Shown: one piece after another, positions 36,893-46,234 of the stretch
Numbering within the stretch: position 1 is the stretch's first letter
How the letters are laid out: every line of letters starts with the position of its first letter
Assembly: GCF_000745965.1 (NCBI RefSeq)
Contig: NZ_JQKI01000026.1
Span: forward strand, 22,037-86,036
Origin: Edaphobacter aggregans DSM 19364
GTDB lineage: Bacteria > Acidobacteriota > Terriglobia > Terriglobales > Acidobacteriaceae
DNA length: 64,000 nt
Direction: 5' to 3'
Translations under genes and position numbers: made by a program
Notes under the pieces: generated by a model
What the model saw: the letters and a program-made list of their open reading frames with translations, nothing else
Told to the model about the DNA's origin: nothing
Database searches by the model: none

Positions 36893-38017
36893 TTACAGAT
36901 TGCCGCGCAGAGCCTGTTCGCGTTCGATGGCCTCAAAGAGCGCCTTGAAGTTGCCCTTACCGAAGCTTCGCGATCCCTTGCGCTGAATGATCTCGAAGAA
37001 GACGGTGGGGCGATCTTCTACCGGGCGCGTGAAGATCTGAAGCATGTAGCCCTCGTCGTCGCGGTCGACAAGAATGCCGAGGCGCTCCAGTTCTTCGAGA
37101 GGCTCGTCGATCTTGCCGACGCGATCCTGTAGCTCGGTGTAATAGGAGTGTGGAACGGTGAGGAAGTCGACGCCCTGCTGCTGCATCTTCGAGACGGTGG
37201 TGAGGATGTCAGAGGTGGCGAGCGCGATGTGCTGCACGCCGGGCCCCTGGTAGAAGTCGAGGTACTCCTCGATCTGCGATTTGCGGCGCCCCTGTGCCGG
37301 CTCGTTGATGGGGAACTTGACGTAGCCGTTGCCGTTGGCCATTACCTTCGACATCAGCGCGGAGTATTCGGTGGAGATGTCCTTCTCGTCGAAGTGCTGG
37401 TAGAGCGAGAAGCCCATGACCTTGGCGTAGAAGTCGACCCAGTCGTTCATGGAGTTCCAGCCGACGTTTCCCACCATGTGGTCGATGTGGAGCAGGCCGA
37501 CGGGACGTGCCACATGATCGTGTGCGACGTGGCGGAAGCCGGGGAGGAAGGGGCCGGTGTAGTGGGTGCGCTCAACGAAGGTGTGGATGGTGTCGCCGTA
37601 AGCGGCGATGCTGGAGGTGACGACCTGGCCGTGCTCGTCGGAAAGCTCGGTGGGCTCCTGGATGCTGCGGGCTCCGCGGCTGGTGGTTTCGCGCCAGGCC
37701 TGGCGAGCGTCGTCCACCCAGAGTGCGATGGCGCGAACACCGTCGCCATGCTTGTGAACGTGCTGGGCGATCTCGCTGTCGGGCCGCAGCGCTGTCGTGA
37801 GAACGAAGCGGACCTTGCCCTGCTGCAACACATAGGAGGCGCGGTCGCGATGGCCGGTCTCCGGCCCAGAGTAGGCGACCAGCGTCATGCCGAACGCGGC
37901 GCAGTAGAAGTAGGCGGACTGGCGTGCGTTGCCGACGTAGAACTCAACGTGGTCGGTGCCCTTGAGAGGGAGGAAGTCGGCGGCGGGAGTGGGCTGGGGC
38001 TGGGTGAGCGTTGCCAT
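36893..38017 (-). CDS. hpd: 4-Hydroxyphenylpyruvate dioxygenase
   Basis: A 374-residue two-lobed vicinal oxygen chelate dioxygenase that makes homogentisate in tyrosine degradation. Fe(II) ligands: His in LHIDHMVGNVG, His in VQHIALATSDI and Glu in FFEIIQRKG. The N lobe starts DHVEFYVGNARQSAYFYC. It follows fahA by 60 bp on the same strand. Homogentisate dioxygenase, needed between the two, is not in the window. Confidence 0.95.
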   Translation of the reverse strand: MATLTQPQPTPAADFLPLKGTDHVEFYVGNARQSAYFYCAAFGMTLVAYSGPETGHRDRASYVLQQGKVRFVLTTALRPDSEIAQHVHKHGDGVRAIALWVDDARQAWRETTSRGARSIQEPTELSDEHGQVVTSSIAAYGDTIHTFVERTHYTGPFLPGFRHVAHDHVARPVGLLHIDHMVGNVGWNSMNDWVDFYAKVMGFSLYQHFDEKDISTEYSALMSKVMANGNGYVKFPINEPAQGRRKSQIEEYLDFYQGPGVQHIALATSDILTTVSKMQQQGVDFLTVPHSYYTELQDRVGKIDEPLEELERLGILVDRDDEGYMLQIFTRPVEDRPTVFFEIIQRKGSRSFGKGNFKALFEAIEREQALRGNL

Positions 38018-38077
38018 GGGGAGTCTCCAGTGATGTCGTTCGCACTGTCGAGGATAAGACTCGAGCGGTGAGGTTGG

Positions 38078-39385
<1,308 letters not shown>

Positions 39386-39495
39386 GGGGCATGATAGCTC
39401 CTGACGATGCAACGGAGGGTAACAAGAAGACCCGCCTTGAGTGGCGGGCCCTCTGGACGGTGGCACTCCCTTGCCTCGTTCGTGAGGCTCGGGAA

Positions 39496-42400
39496 TTACC
39501 GGTTGGCTGTGATGTGCTGCTGCTCGAGAGTTGCGGCTTCGTCGTCGCAGCCCTCGGGGCGCTGCTTCGGTCTGGAGCTGATGCGGACGAGGATGCCCTT
39601 GACCACGACATACAGCACGGGGATGAAGAAGAGATTCAGCACGGTCGAGAGCACCATACCGCCGACGATGGCCGTGCCGACCGAGTGACGGCCAAGCGCG
39701 CCGGCGCCGGAGGCGAAGTAAAGCGGGAGAACGCCGAGGATGAAGGCGATCGAGGTCATCAGGATGGGGCGTAGTCGAAGCTCAGCCGCGACGACAGCGG
39801 CTTCGACTACGCTCTTGCCGTGTTCGATCTGCTGCTCCGCGAACTCGACGATGAGAATGGAGTTCTTGGCTGACAGACCGATCAGCATGACCAGGCCGAT
39901 CTGCACGTAGACGTCGTCGACCAGGCCGCGCCAGGAGACCAAGCTGAGGGCGCCGAGAACGGCCATCGGAACCGCGAGCAAAATGATGAACGGTAGAACG
40001 AAGCTCTCGTACTGCGCTGACAGGGTGAGATAGACGACCAGCAGGCCGAGTCCGAAGATGATCACGGCCTTACCGGCGGACTCCATCTCTTCCAGTGCGA
40101 GGCCGCTCCAGGAATACATCATGCCCTGAATCTTGTTCTTCTCGAAGAGCTCCTGCATCTTCTCAAGGCCCTGCCCGGAGCTGAGCCCCGGAGCCGCGGC
40201 GCCGTCAATCTCCGCCGAGCGGAAGATGTTGTAGTGATAGATGACCTGTGGCCCGGAGGTCTCTTTGATACTGACCAGATTGTCGAGCGGGATCATCTGG
40301 CCGTTGTCGGAGCGGACGTAGAACTGGCGCAGGTCCTTTGTATTGCGGCGGAAGTTTTCGTCAGCCTGAACGTAGACTCGATATGACCTGTTGTTAAAGT
40401 CGAAGTCGTTTACATAACTCGAGCCCATGTAGGTGCTGAGGGCAGAGTTGATCTGCGCCAACGGAACACCGATGGTCTTTGCCTTCTCACGATCGATAGT
40501 GACGTACATCTGCGGGTCGTTTGACGTGAAGGGCGTATAGAGGCCGACGAGGCCGGAGTGCGGATCGCGGCTCTGCGCCACCATTTCGTGAGCGACACGG
40601 TCGATATCGCCGAAGGTGTTGCGACCCTGGTCCTGCAGCATGAACTGGAAGCCACCGACCGAGCCGATGCCCTGGATGGCGGGAGGCTCAAAGGCGGCGA
40701 CGATGCCTCCGGGAACCTGGAAGAGCTTTGGTGCAACCTTGGCGACGATGTCGCTCGCAGAGTGGCCTGGCCCCTTCTTCTTTCGTTCATCGATGGGCTT
40801 GAGCGGCGCGAAGATGATGCCGGCGTTCGGAGAGCTTCCTCCGGTCAGCGAGAACCCCATGACTGAGAAGGTGCCGAAGACGTCGTCGTCCTGACGAATG
40901 ATGTCGGCTGCGCGATCGGCGACCTCGGTGGTATAGGCCAGAGACGCGCCGGGCGGCGTCTGCACGATGTTGATGAAGTAGTTCTGGTCCTCCGACGGGA
41001 CAAAGGCCGTCGGAACGTGCCGGTACATGTAGACCGTACCGGCAAGGCCCGCGGCGAAGAGCAGCAGCATGATGACGCGCAGCTTGACGACGTGCGTGAC
41101 GGCGTAGGCGTAACCCTTGATGACCTTCTGAAGTCCCTTCTCAAACAGGCCGAGCAGGCCGCCGTGCGTTCGCTCCTGACGGAGAAGGATCGCGGCGAGC
41201 GCGGGCGAGAGGGTAAGGGCGTTGAAGGCCGAGATGGCGATCGAGAAGGCGATCGTCAGCGAGAACTGCTTATAGAGAATGCCCGTGGTACCGGGGAAGA
41301 AGCTGACCGGGATGAACACCGAGATCAGCACGAGCGAGGTCGCGATGACGGCGCTTGTGACCTCGGCCATGGCCTCGGAGGTGGCGCGGTGGCTGTCGCA
41401 GTGTTCCTCGTGGATGTGGCGCTGGACGTTCTCGATGACGACGATGGCGTCGTCGACGACGAGGCCGGTCGCCAGCGTAATGCCGAAGAGTGTGAGCGAG
41501 TTGATGGAAAAGCCGAAGATCTTGATGAAGGCGAAGGTTCCGATAAGTGAGACCGGAATCGTTACCGCCGGAATAATCGTCGCACGCCAGTCCTGCAGGA
41601 AGAAGTAGATGACGATGATGACGATAATGATGGCTTCGATGATCGTGTGGACGACCTCTTTGACCGAGTCGCCGACGACCGTCGTGGTATCGAACGCGAT
41701 GATGTACTCCAGGCCCGGCGGGAAGGACTTGGCCAGTTCTGTCAGGACCGCCTTGCACTGCCGATCGACCTCGAGCGCATTGGCGTTGGAGAGCTGTTGC
41801 ACACCGATACCGACAGCCTCGCCGCCGGAGAACTTGAGATCGGTGTCGTAGTTCTCCGCGCCAACCTCCGCGCGCCCGACGTCCTTGAGCAGAACGAGCC
41901 CGCCGTTGCCAGGAGCGTTCTTGAGGATGATGTTCTCAAACTCCCGCGGATCGGACAGGCGGCCAAGCACGCGTACCGCCATCTGGTAGGTCTGTTTGCT
42001 GTCGGAAGGCGGTCGGCCGAGTTGTCCGGCGGCGATCTCGACGTTCTGTTCCGCAAGCGCGTTGGTCACGTCCAGCGCGGTGAGACCGCGGGCCGCCAGA
42101 CGTGCCGGGTCGAGCCAGATGCGCATCGCATACTTGCGCTCGCCGAAGATGAGGACGTCGCCGACGCCGGGCACGCGCTTGAGCGCGTCCTTGACGTAGA
42201 CGTCGAGGTAATTGGAGATGAAGGCCGGCGAGTAGCGGCGATCGCGCGAAAAGACGCCCGCAGCGAAGACGAAGTTGCTGTTCGCCTTGGTGATGGTGAT
42301 GCCGGTCGCGTTGACAGTAGCAGGAAGGCGCCCCTGCGCGGAGGCCACGCGGTTCTGCACGTCGACGGCGGCGATCGACAGATCGTAGCCGGTGCGGAAG

Positions 42401-42678
42401 GTGATAGTAATGGCTGAGGTGCCGTCGTTTGAGCTCGTAGAGCTCATGTAGCGCATGCCCTCGACACCGTTGATAGCTGTTTCAAGAGGAATGGTGACGG
42501 CGGATTCGACGATCTGCGCGTTAGCGCCGATGTAGTTGCTGGTGACCTCGACCTGGGGCGGCGCGAGCTGCGGATAGAGCGAGATCGGAAGGGTCGGAAT
42601 AACGACAGCACCAGCGAGCACGATCAGCAGGGCGCAAACGGTAGCGAAGATCGGACGGCGAATGAAGAAGTCGACCAA
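39496..42678 (-). CDS. RND multidrug efflux transporter, HAE1 (AcrB/MexB) type
   Basis: A 1060-residue inner-membrane proton antiporter. Signature starts: FFIRRPIFATVCALLIVLAG, the TM4 proton-relay LVVDDAIVVIENV and AALSLVS-like TM11 region with SAKNSILIVEFAE. Two large periplasmic loops are present. TTG 42678 is the start, with AGAGG 6 nt upstream. It works with the membrane-fusion protein encoded just before it; no outer-membrane channel gene is present here. Confidence 0.94.
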   Translation of the reverse strand: MVDFFIRRPIFATVCALLIVLAGAVVIPTLPISLYPQLAPPQVEVTSNYIGANAQIVESAVTIPLETAINGVEGMRYMSSTSSNDGTSAITITFRTGYDLSIAAVDVQNRVASAQGRLPATVNATGITITKANSNFVFAAGVFSRDRRYSPAFISNYLDVYVKDALKRVPGVGDVLIFGERKYAMRIWLDPARLAARGLTALDVTNALAEQNVEIAAGQLGRPPSDSKQTYQMAVRVLGRLSDPREFENIILKNAPGNGGLVLLKDVGRAEVGAENYDTDLKFSGGEAVGIGVQQLSNANALEVDRQCKAVLTELAKSFPPGLEYIIAFDTTTVVGDSVKEVVHTIIEAIIIVIIVIYFFLQDWRATIIPAVTIPVSLIGTFAFIKIFGFSINSLTLFGITLATGLVVDDAIVVIENVQRHIHEEHCDSHRATSEAMAEVTSAVIATSLVLISVFIPVSFFPGTTGILYKQFSLTIAFSIAISAFNALTLSPALAAILLRQERTHGGLLGLFEKGLQKVIKGYAYAVTHVVKLRVIMLLLFAAGLAGTVYMYRHVPTAFVPSEDQNYFINIVQTPPGASLAYTTEVADRAADIIRQDDDVFGTFSVMGFSLTGGSSPNAGIIFAPLKPIDERKKKGPGHSASDIVAKVAPKLFQVPGGIVAAFEPPAIQGIGSVGGFQFMLQDQGRNTFGDIDRVAHEMVAQSRDPHSGLVGLYTPFTSNDPQMYVTIDREKAKTIGVPLAQINSALSTYMGSSYVNDFDFNNRSYRVYVQADENFRRNTKDLRQFYVRSDNGQMIPLDNLVSIKETSGPQVIYHYNIFRSAEIDGAAAPGLSSGQGLEKMQELFEKNKIQGMMYSWSGLALEEMESAGKAVIIFGLGLLVVYLTLSAQYESFVLPFIILLAVPMAVLGALSLVSWRGLVDDVYVQIGLVMLIGLSAKNSILIVEFAEQQIEHGKSVVEAAVVAAELRLRPILMTSIAFILGVLPLYFASGAGALGRHSVGTAIVGGMVLSTVLNLFFIPVLYVVVKGILVRISSRPKQRPEGCDDEAATLEQQHITANR

Positions 42679-42785
42679 GGTGTACCTCTGTCCGGTGCGG
42701 CTGGCCCGGGGAAAATGCGAACGACCTCCGCGGCGCAGAGATCAGAGCGCCGCACAAAGCAAGACAGCGAAAATTTCTCCGTCGC

Positions 42786-43889
42786 CTAGCCCATGGGCTG
42801 GACGGGAGCGCCTTCCTGCAGGAACTGCAAACCGGAGAGGATCACCTTGTCGCCGGGATGGAGGCCCTGCAGCACAGGATAGGAGTTGCCCACGGTCTCA
42901 CCGAGAGTTACCGGAACCTGGTGAGCAGCAAAGCCACCGTCCTTCTGGGCAGCGACAAAGACAAAGGCCTGACCGCCCACTCGAGTTACGGCAAGTACCG
43001 GAACCACAGGGGCCGGGTTCGTGTTCCATGTAACCCGCGCCTTCACGACCTGCTGGGTACGGAGACCCTTGGCCCCCTGTGGAATCGGAGCCTTCGCCAG
43101 GATGCTCTGCAGGCCATTGTCGACCTGCGGCGAAAGGAAATTGATCTTCGACTTCGTCAGGATCTTCCCGTCGGTATCAATGACCTCGACGTCTAGTCCG
43201 GTGCGAACCTGAGTCGCACGCTCGGTGGGGATATAGATATAGGCCTCAAGCTGGACGTTGTCATCCACCGTGGTCAGAACCGTGCTGGTTGAGACGTAGT
43301 CCCCCACGTGGACCGGGATGTCTCCCACGACGCCTGCAAAGGGCGCGCGGATCTGATAGTACGCAAGCTGCTGGTTTTGAGTATCGGTCAGCGCGGTGTT
43401 TGCTTCGTAATCAGCCTTGGAGTTCTCGTAGGCCTGTATCGCCTGATCGAAAGCGTCGCGCGAAACTACTCCGGCGTCAAAGAGTTTGCGCTGCCGCTCG
43501 ACTTGAATCTTGTTGTAGTCGTAGAGCGCCTTCTTCTGCGCCTGTGTTCCCTGCTGCGACTGGACGGTGGCTGCCTGCTTCAGCGGATCGATCTGCATCA
43601 GCAGTTGGCCCGGCTTCACGATATCGCCGGATTTCACGAGGATACGCGTGAGATTGCCCTCGACCTGCGGCTGCATCGTCGCGGAACGGCGACCCTTGAC
43701 CGTCGAGACATACGTATCGGAGATGGGAACGGGCGACAGCGTAACCGGCGAGACCTTAACCGGCATCGCCTGCGGCGCCGCTGCTGCTGCCTTCGCCTCG
43801 TGCTTGCAGCCTGAAAGCAACAGGCTGAAGGAAGCGCAGACGATCAGCGGAAGTACGAGGTACGAATTTGAAGCCTTAATCTCGGACAA
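42786..43889 (-). CDS. RND efflux membrane fusion lipoprotein (AcrA/MexA type)
   Basis: A 367-residue periplasmic adaptor with a lipobox (LLLSGC at about residue 28) and biotinyl-lipoyl and alpha-hairpin regions (ATMQPQVEGNLTRILVKSGDIVKPGQLL, APFAGVVGDIPVHVGDYV). TTG 43889 fits the AAGGAGAG 7 nt upstream better than TTG 43907. It is upstream of and cotranscribed with the AcrB-type gene. Confidence 0.92.
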   Translation of the reverse strand: MSEIKASNSYLVLPLIVCASFSLLLSGCKHEAKAAAAAPQAMPVKVSPVTLSPVPISDTYVSTVKGRRSATMQPQVEGNLTRILVKSGDIVKPGQLLMQIDPLKQAATVQSQQGTQAQKKALYDYNKIQVERQRKLFDAGVVSRDAFDQAIQAYENSKADYEANTALTDTQNQQLAYYQIRAPFAGVVGDIPVHVGDYVSTSTVLTTVDDNVQLEAYIYIPTERATQVRTGLDVEVIDTDGKILTKSKINFLSPQVDNGLQSILAKAPIPQGAKGLRTQQVVKARVTWNTNPAPVVPVLAVTRVGGQAFVFVAAQKDGGFAAHQVPVTLGETVGNSYPVLQGLHPGDKVILSGLQFLQEGAPVQPMG

Positions 43890-44101
43890 GGTGTTTCTCT
43901 CCTTCAACGAACTGCGGCATCCACTCTCTTACCTGCTGTTCCTTCGAAGATTGGACGAAGACAAGGGTTCTAGGATTCTTGAAAATCGCCGCGTGCACAT
44001 CAACCAGTACTCAGAGTTTCCAATTAGATGCCGTACCCAATCCAAGGATGCGAAAACCACAACGACTCCATTCGAAGCTGGTGGAAAGTTCGTTGGCCTG
44101 G

Positions 44102-44803
44102 TCATTCCTCTGGGACAGAGCGCTGGGAAAAGGAGAAGGGGTTGAAGTTCTCATGACGGTCAAACGCGTCGGAGTGCTCGGCCTCTTTGAGCCAGTGAAT
44201 CACCAGGTACGTCAGCGGGGTGGCCAGAACCTCATAGCCAACCTTCAACAAATACCCGGTCATCATCATATTCCCAAGAGTGGCCACTGGCACAGTGCCG
44301 CCGAAGGTCAGCAAAACGACAAGCGTCGTGTCCACGGCCTGCCCGACCACTGTCGAGCCGATGGTTCTGGTCCATAGCATATCCCCGTTTGTGAGCAGTT
44401 TCAGTTGGGCCATGGTGTAGGAGTTGGCAAATTCGCCCACCCAGAACGCCGCCAGGCTGGCAGCGAGAATCCGCGGAATGAATCCGAAGACCGCCGCAAA
44501 GGCCTGCTGGTTATGCCAGCCAGGAGCAGGCGGAAGTGCAATCGTAATCGCGCCCATCAGATAGAGCAGCGCCGTTCCGAAGAATCCCAGCCAGATGGCG
44601 CGCCGCGAGGCAGCAAATCCGTAGACCTCGGTAAAGACATCCCCAAAGATGTAGGTGATGGGAAACAGCAGAATAGCTCCGCTGACGGCGAAAGGACCAA
44701 TCTGGCAGACCTTCTGCGCAACAAGATTCGACACCAGCAGGATGACGACAAAGGCCGTGGTGAGTGCGTCGAGATATTTATAACGAGGCGCTGTCGTTGG
44801 CAT
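44102..44803 (-). CDS. Queuosine precursor transporter (VUT/YhhQ family)
   Basis: A 233-residue integral membrane protein with about six helices and the VUT motifs FPITYIFGDVFTEVYGF and RILAASLAAFWVGEFANS. YhhQ-type members import queuosine precursors for tRNA modification. No preQ1 riboswitch-like sequence was recognised in the 120 bp upstream. Confidence 0.9.
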   Translation of the reverse strand: MPTTAPRYKYLDALTTAFVVILLVSNLVAQKVCQIGPFAVSGAILLFPITYIFGDVFTEVYGFAASRRAIWLGFFGTALLYLMGAITIALPPAPGWHNQQAFAAVFGFIPRILAASLAAFWVGEFANSYTMAQLKLLTNGDMLWTRTIGSTVVGQAVDTTLVVLLTFGGTVPVATLGNMMMTGYLLKVGYEVLATPLTYLVIHWLKEAEHSDAFDRHENFNPFSFSQRSVPEE

Positions 44804-44927
44804 GAATCTGTGGGTACTTGCTTATGAGTATGCCGCAAATGGCTTGGATGCAGTTATTTTGACACTCCCCGATGATGTTGGTAGGTTGGAAATGTGGCCG
44901 CATACCCTTTGCGGCCCGTCCAAACGC

Positions 44928-45005
44928 GTCCCCGTCGTCTAGCCCGGCCCAGGACACCGCCCTTTCACGGCGATAACACGGGTTCGAATCCCGTCGGGGA
45001 CGCCA
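44928..45005 (+). tRNA. tRNA-Glu (UUC)
   Basis: A 78-nt cloverleaf including CCA. Acceptor GTCCCCG/CGGGGAC, anticodon loop CTTTCAC with TTC at positions 34-36, T arm ACGGG-TTCGAAT-CCCGT. The anticodon stem has a C27.A43 mismatch; E. coli tRNA-Glu has a C-G pair there. From position 44959 on, the 3' part is repeated at 60136-60186, so this is the attachment site of the element. Confidence 0.95.
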
Positions 45006-45009
45006 AATA
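44959..45009 (+). repeat. attL, 51-bp direct repeat
   Basis: Identical to 60136-60186. It begins at the last bases of the anticodon 5' stem of tRNA-Glu and runs 4 nt past CCA. Confidence 0.95.
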
Positions 45010-45051
45010 AATCAATAACTTAGACAGTCCCAGAGTGATGCTCTTAGTTTA

Positions 45052-45073
45052 GGTCACGATGTGGTCACGATAG
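45052..45073 (+). repeat. 22-bp arm-type repeat, left end
   Basis: Contains two GGTCACGAT copies 11 bp apart and is identical to 59989-60010 near the right end. Direct repeats flanking the core are expected for integrase or excisionase arm sites. Confidence 0.6.
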
Positions 45074-45126
45074 CGGGGAGGCGCGGTGCTGGCCTTCCTT
45101 TTTGCGTGGCATCTCGAAGAATTGTG

Positions 45127-45155
45127 TTGACACTGGGAACATCAACGTTTACATT
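45127..45155 (+). promoter_or_regulatory. Strong sigma70 promoter at element left end
   Basis: TTGACA (45127-45132), 17-bp spacer, TACATT (45150-45155). It leads into a short leader with GGAGGAAAC before the ATG at 45177. Confidence 0.7.
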
Positions 45156-45176
45156 AGAAACATGGAGGAAACATAA

Positions 45177-45290
45177 ATGACCGCATATGTCGTAGTAAAA
45201 GAAGACGGTACGGGAATACTCGTAAAGGCCAAATCCAAGCAGCAGGCGATGGCTAAGGTCGTTGGTGCCGTCGATTGCTGGAAGGACTAA
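45177..45290 (+). CDS. Small protein, 37 aa
   Basis: Starts MTAYVVVKEDGTGILVKAKS and ends AVDCWKD. Strong ribosome site (GGAGGAAAC) and promoter just upstream make translation likely. It looks like a short beta-rich protein. No family recognised. Opposite in direction to the main element block. Confidence 0.6.
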   Translation: MTAYVVVKEDGTGILVKAKSKQQAMAKVVGAVDCWKD

Positions 45291-45296
45291 TTGGCC

Positions 45297-45425
45297 ATGA
45301 GCTGGGTCAAGCGCCTTATCTGCCACTGCGACATCTGTGGTCACGAGTGGATTCCTACCGTGCCCAAACCCACCCACTGCGCTAAATGCAAATCGCGCCT
45401 GTGGAACGGGTCTACTGCAAAGTAG
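45297..45425 (+). CDS. Small zinc-ribbon protein, 42 aa
   Basis: Two CxxC pairs, CDIC and CAKC, separated by about 20 residues with a His-rich context, give a rubredoxin-like zinc ribbon. It follows the 37-aa gene by 6 nt. Such tiny zinc-ribbon proteins are common in phages and may bind nucleic acid or a host protein. Confidence 0.65.
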   Translation: MSWVKRLICHCDICGHEWIPTVPKPTHCAKCKSRLWNGSTAK

Positions 45426-45547
45426 GCCCTGACGACCAACCGTCGAAGCGCAGCGGCGAAAGCCCTGCTAAACAGTAACGCCCCGCAAGAGTGCAGTAAC
45501 ACTCGAACGGGGCTAACCATCGCAAGTATCCATGGGGCCCACTCATA

Positions 45548-45931
45548 ATGGCTTTACATAATTCTAATCGCAAGATTTCTGCCTCGGTGAAAACCGCTAA
45601 AACGTCAAAACAACAATTCTTATCGAAACTGGCCTCACTCGAATGGTCAGCCACTCCGGAAAATATAGGCCTGATGATTGCCCTGAACGCCGAGAACGGA
45701 GACGGCGACGCGATGCCGTTGCTCCCCTGCATGCATGCGCTGGATAATTCCCCGATGTTCCTAGCTTGTGTCGAACATTATGGCCTGGACGCGAAAGCTA
45801 TCGCAGCGCTCCGAAGGGGGCTCACTGGGGATGATGACACCTTCGACATAAGAAAGTTCGGAGCCCGGATGTTTCTGGCTGGGAAGGCTGCCGCGAAGAT
45901 CGCAGACGTAGACCAATCGACCGCAAACTGA
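45548..45931 (+). CDS. Hypothetical protein, 127 aa
   Basis: A soluble, mostly helical protein starting MALHNSNRKISASVKTAKTS with a basic N terminus. No clear ribosome site. No family recognised. It is followed by a hairpin and by a related hairpin after the next small gene. Confidence 0.55.
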   Translation: MALHNSNRKISASVKTAKTSKQQFLSKLASLEWSATPENIGLMIALNAENGDGDAMPLLPCMHALDNSPMFLACVEHYGLDAKAIAALRRGLTGDDDTFDIRKFGARMFLAGKAAAKIADVDQSTAN

Positions 45932-45936
45932 TTCAA

Positions 45937-45979
45937 TCACAAGATCGGGGGAAAGGCTGTTGTGGCCCGCCCCCCCCGA
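45937..45979 (+). terminator. Hairpin, copy 1 of a repeated structure
   Basis: GGGGG...CCCCC stem around GGCTGTTGTGGCC, directly after the 127-aa gene. The TCACAA and GCTGTTGTGGCC blocks recur at 46111-46154. Confidence 0.5.
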
Positions 45980-46007
45980 ACTGTTGTGTGTCACTTCGAG
46001 GTGAGAG

Positions 46008-46097
46008 ATGTTTGAATACCTTATGGCTGTGCTAGTAGGGGTCTGGTTTGCCGCTGTTCTGTCTAACAAGCAGCCTAAAAACGGCTACTATCGGTAA
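46008..46097 (+). CDS. Small membrane protein, 29 aa
   Basis: MFEYLMAVLVGVWFAAVLSN forms one hydrophobic helix, followed by a basic tail KQPKNGYYR. GAGGTGAG precedes the ATG. Could be a phage-type membrane micropeptide; no function assigned. Confidence 0.5.
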   Translation: MFEYLMAVLVGVWFAAVLSNKQPKNGYYR

Positions 46098-46110
46098 TCA
46101 TCTTGCTTGA

Positions 46111-46154
46111 TCACAAAATGGGGGAGGGGCGCTGTTGTGGCCTGTCCCCCATTT
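46111..46154. terminator. Hairpin, copy 2, probable bidirectional terminator
   Basis: 10-bp perfect stem AAATGGGGGA (46116-46125) and TCCCCCATTT (46145-46154), between the 29-aa gene and the end of the leftward block. Confidence 0.65.
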
Positions 46155-46234
46155 CCGTTTAGGCAATTTATGTTAGTTACATAAACTAGCTAAATTATAT
46201 ATACTCCCGGCCTCCCTTTCCATTGTGTGTCGGG

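Noticed and set aside
44804..44927. preQ1 riboswitch upstream of the queuosine-precursor transporter
   Set aside because: No preQ1-I, -II or -III consensus was recognised.
45054..45377. 107-codon minus-strand frame at the left end of the element
   Set aside because: It is antisense to two small genes with a good promoter and ribosome sites, and has no motifs.
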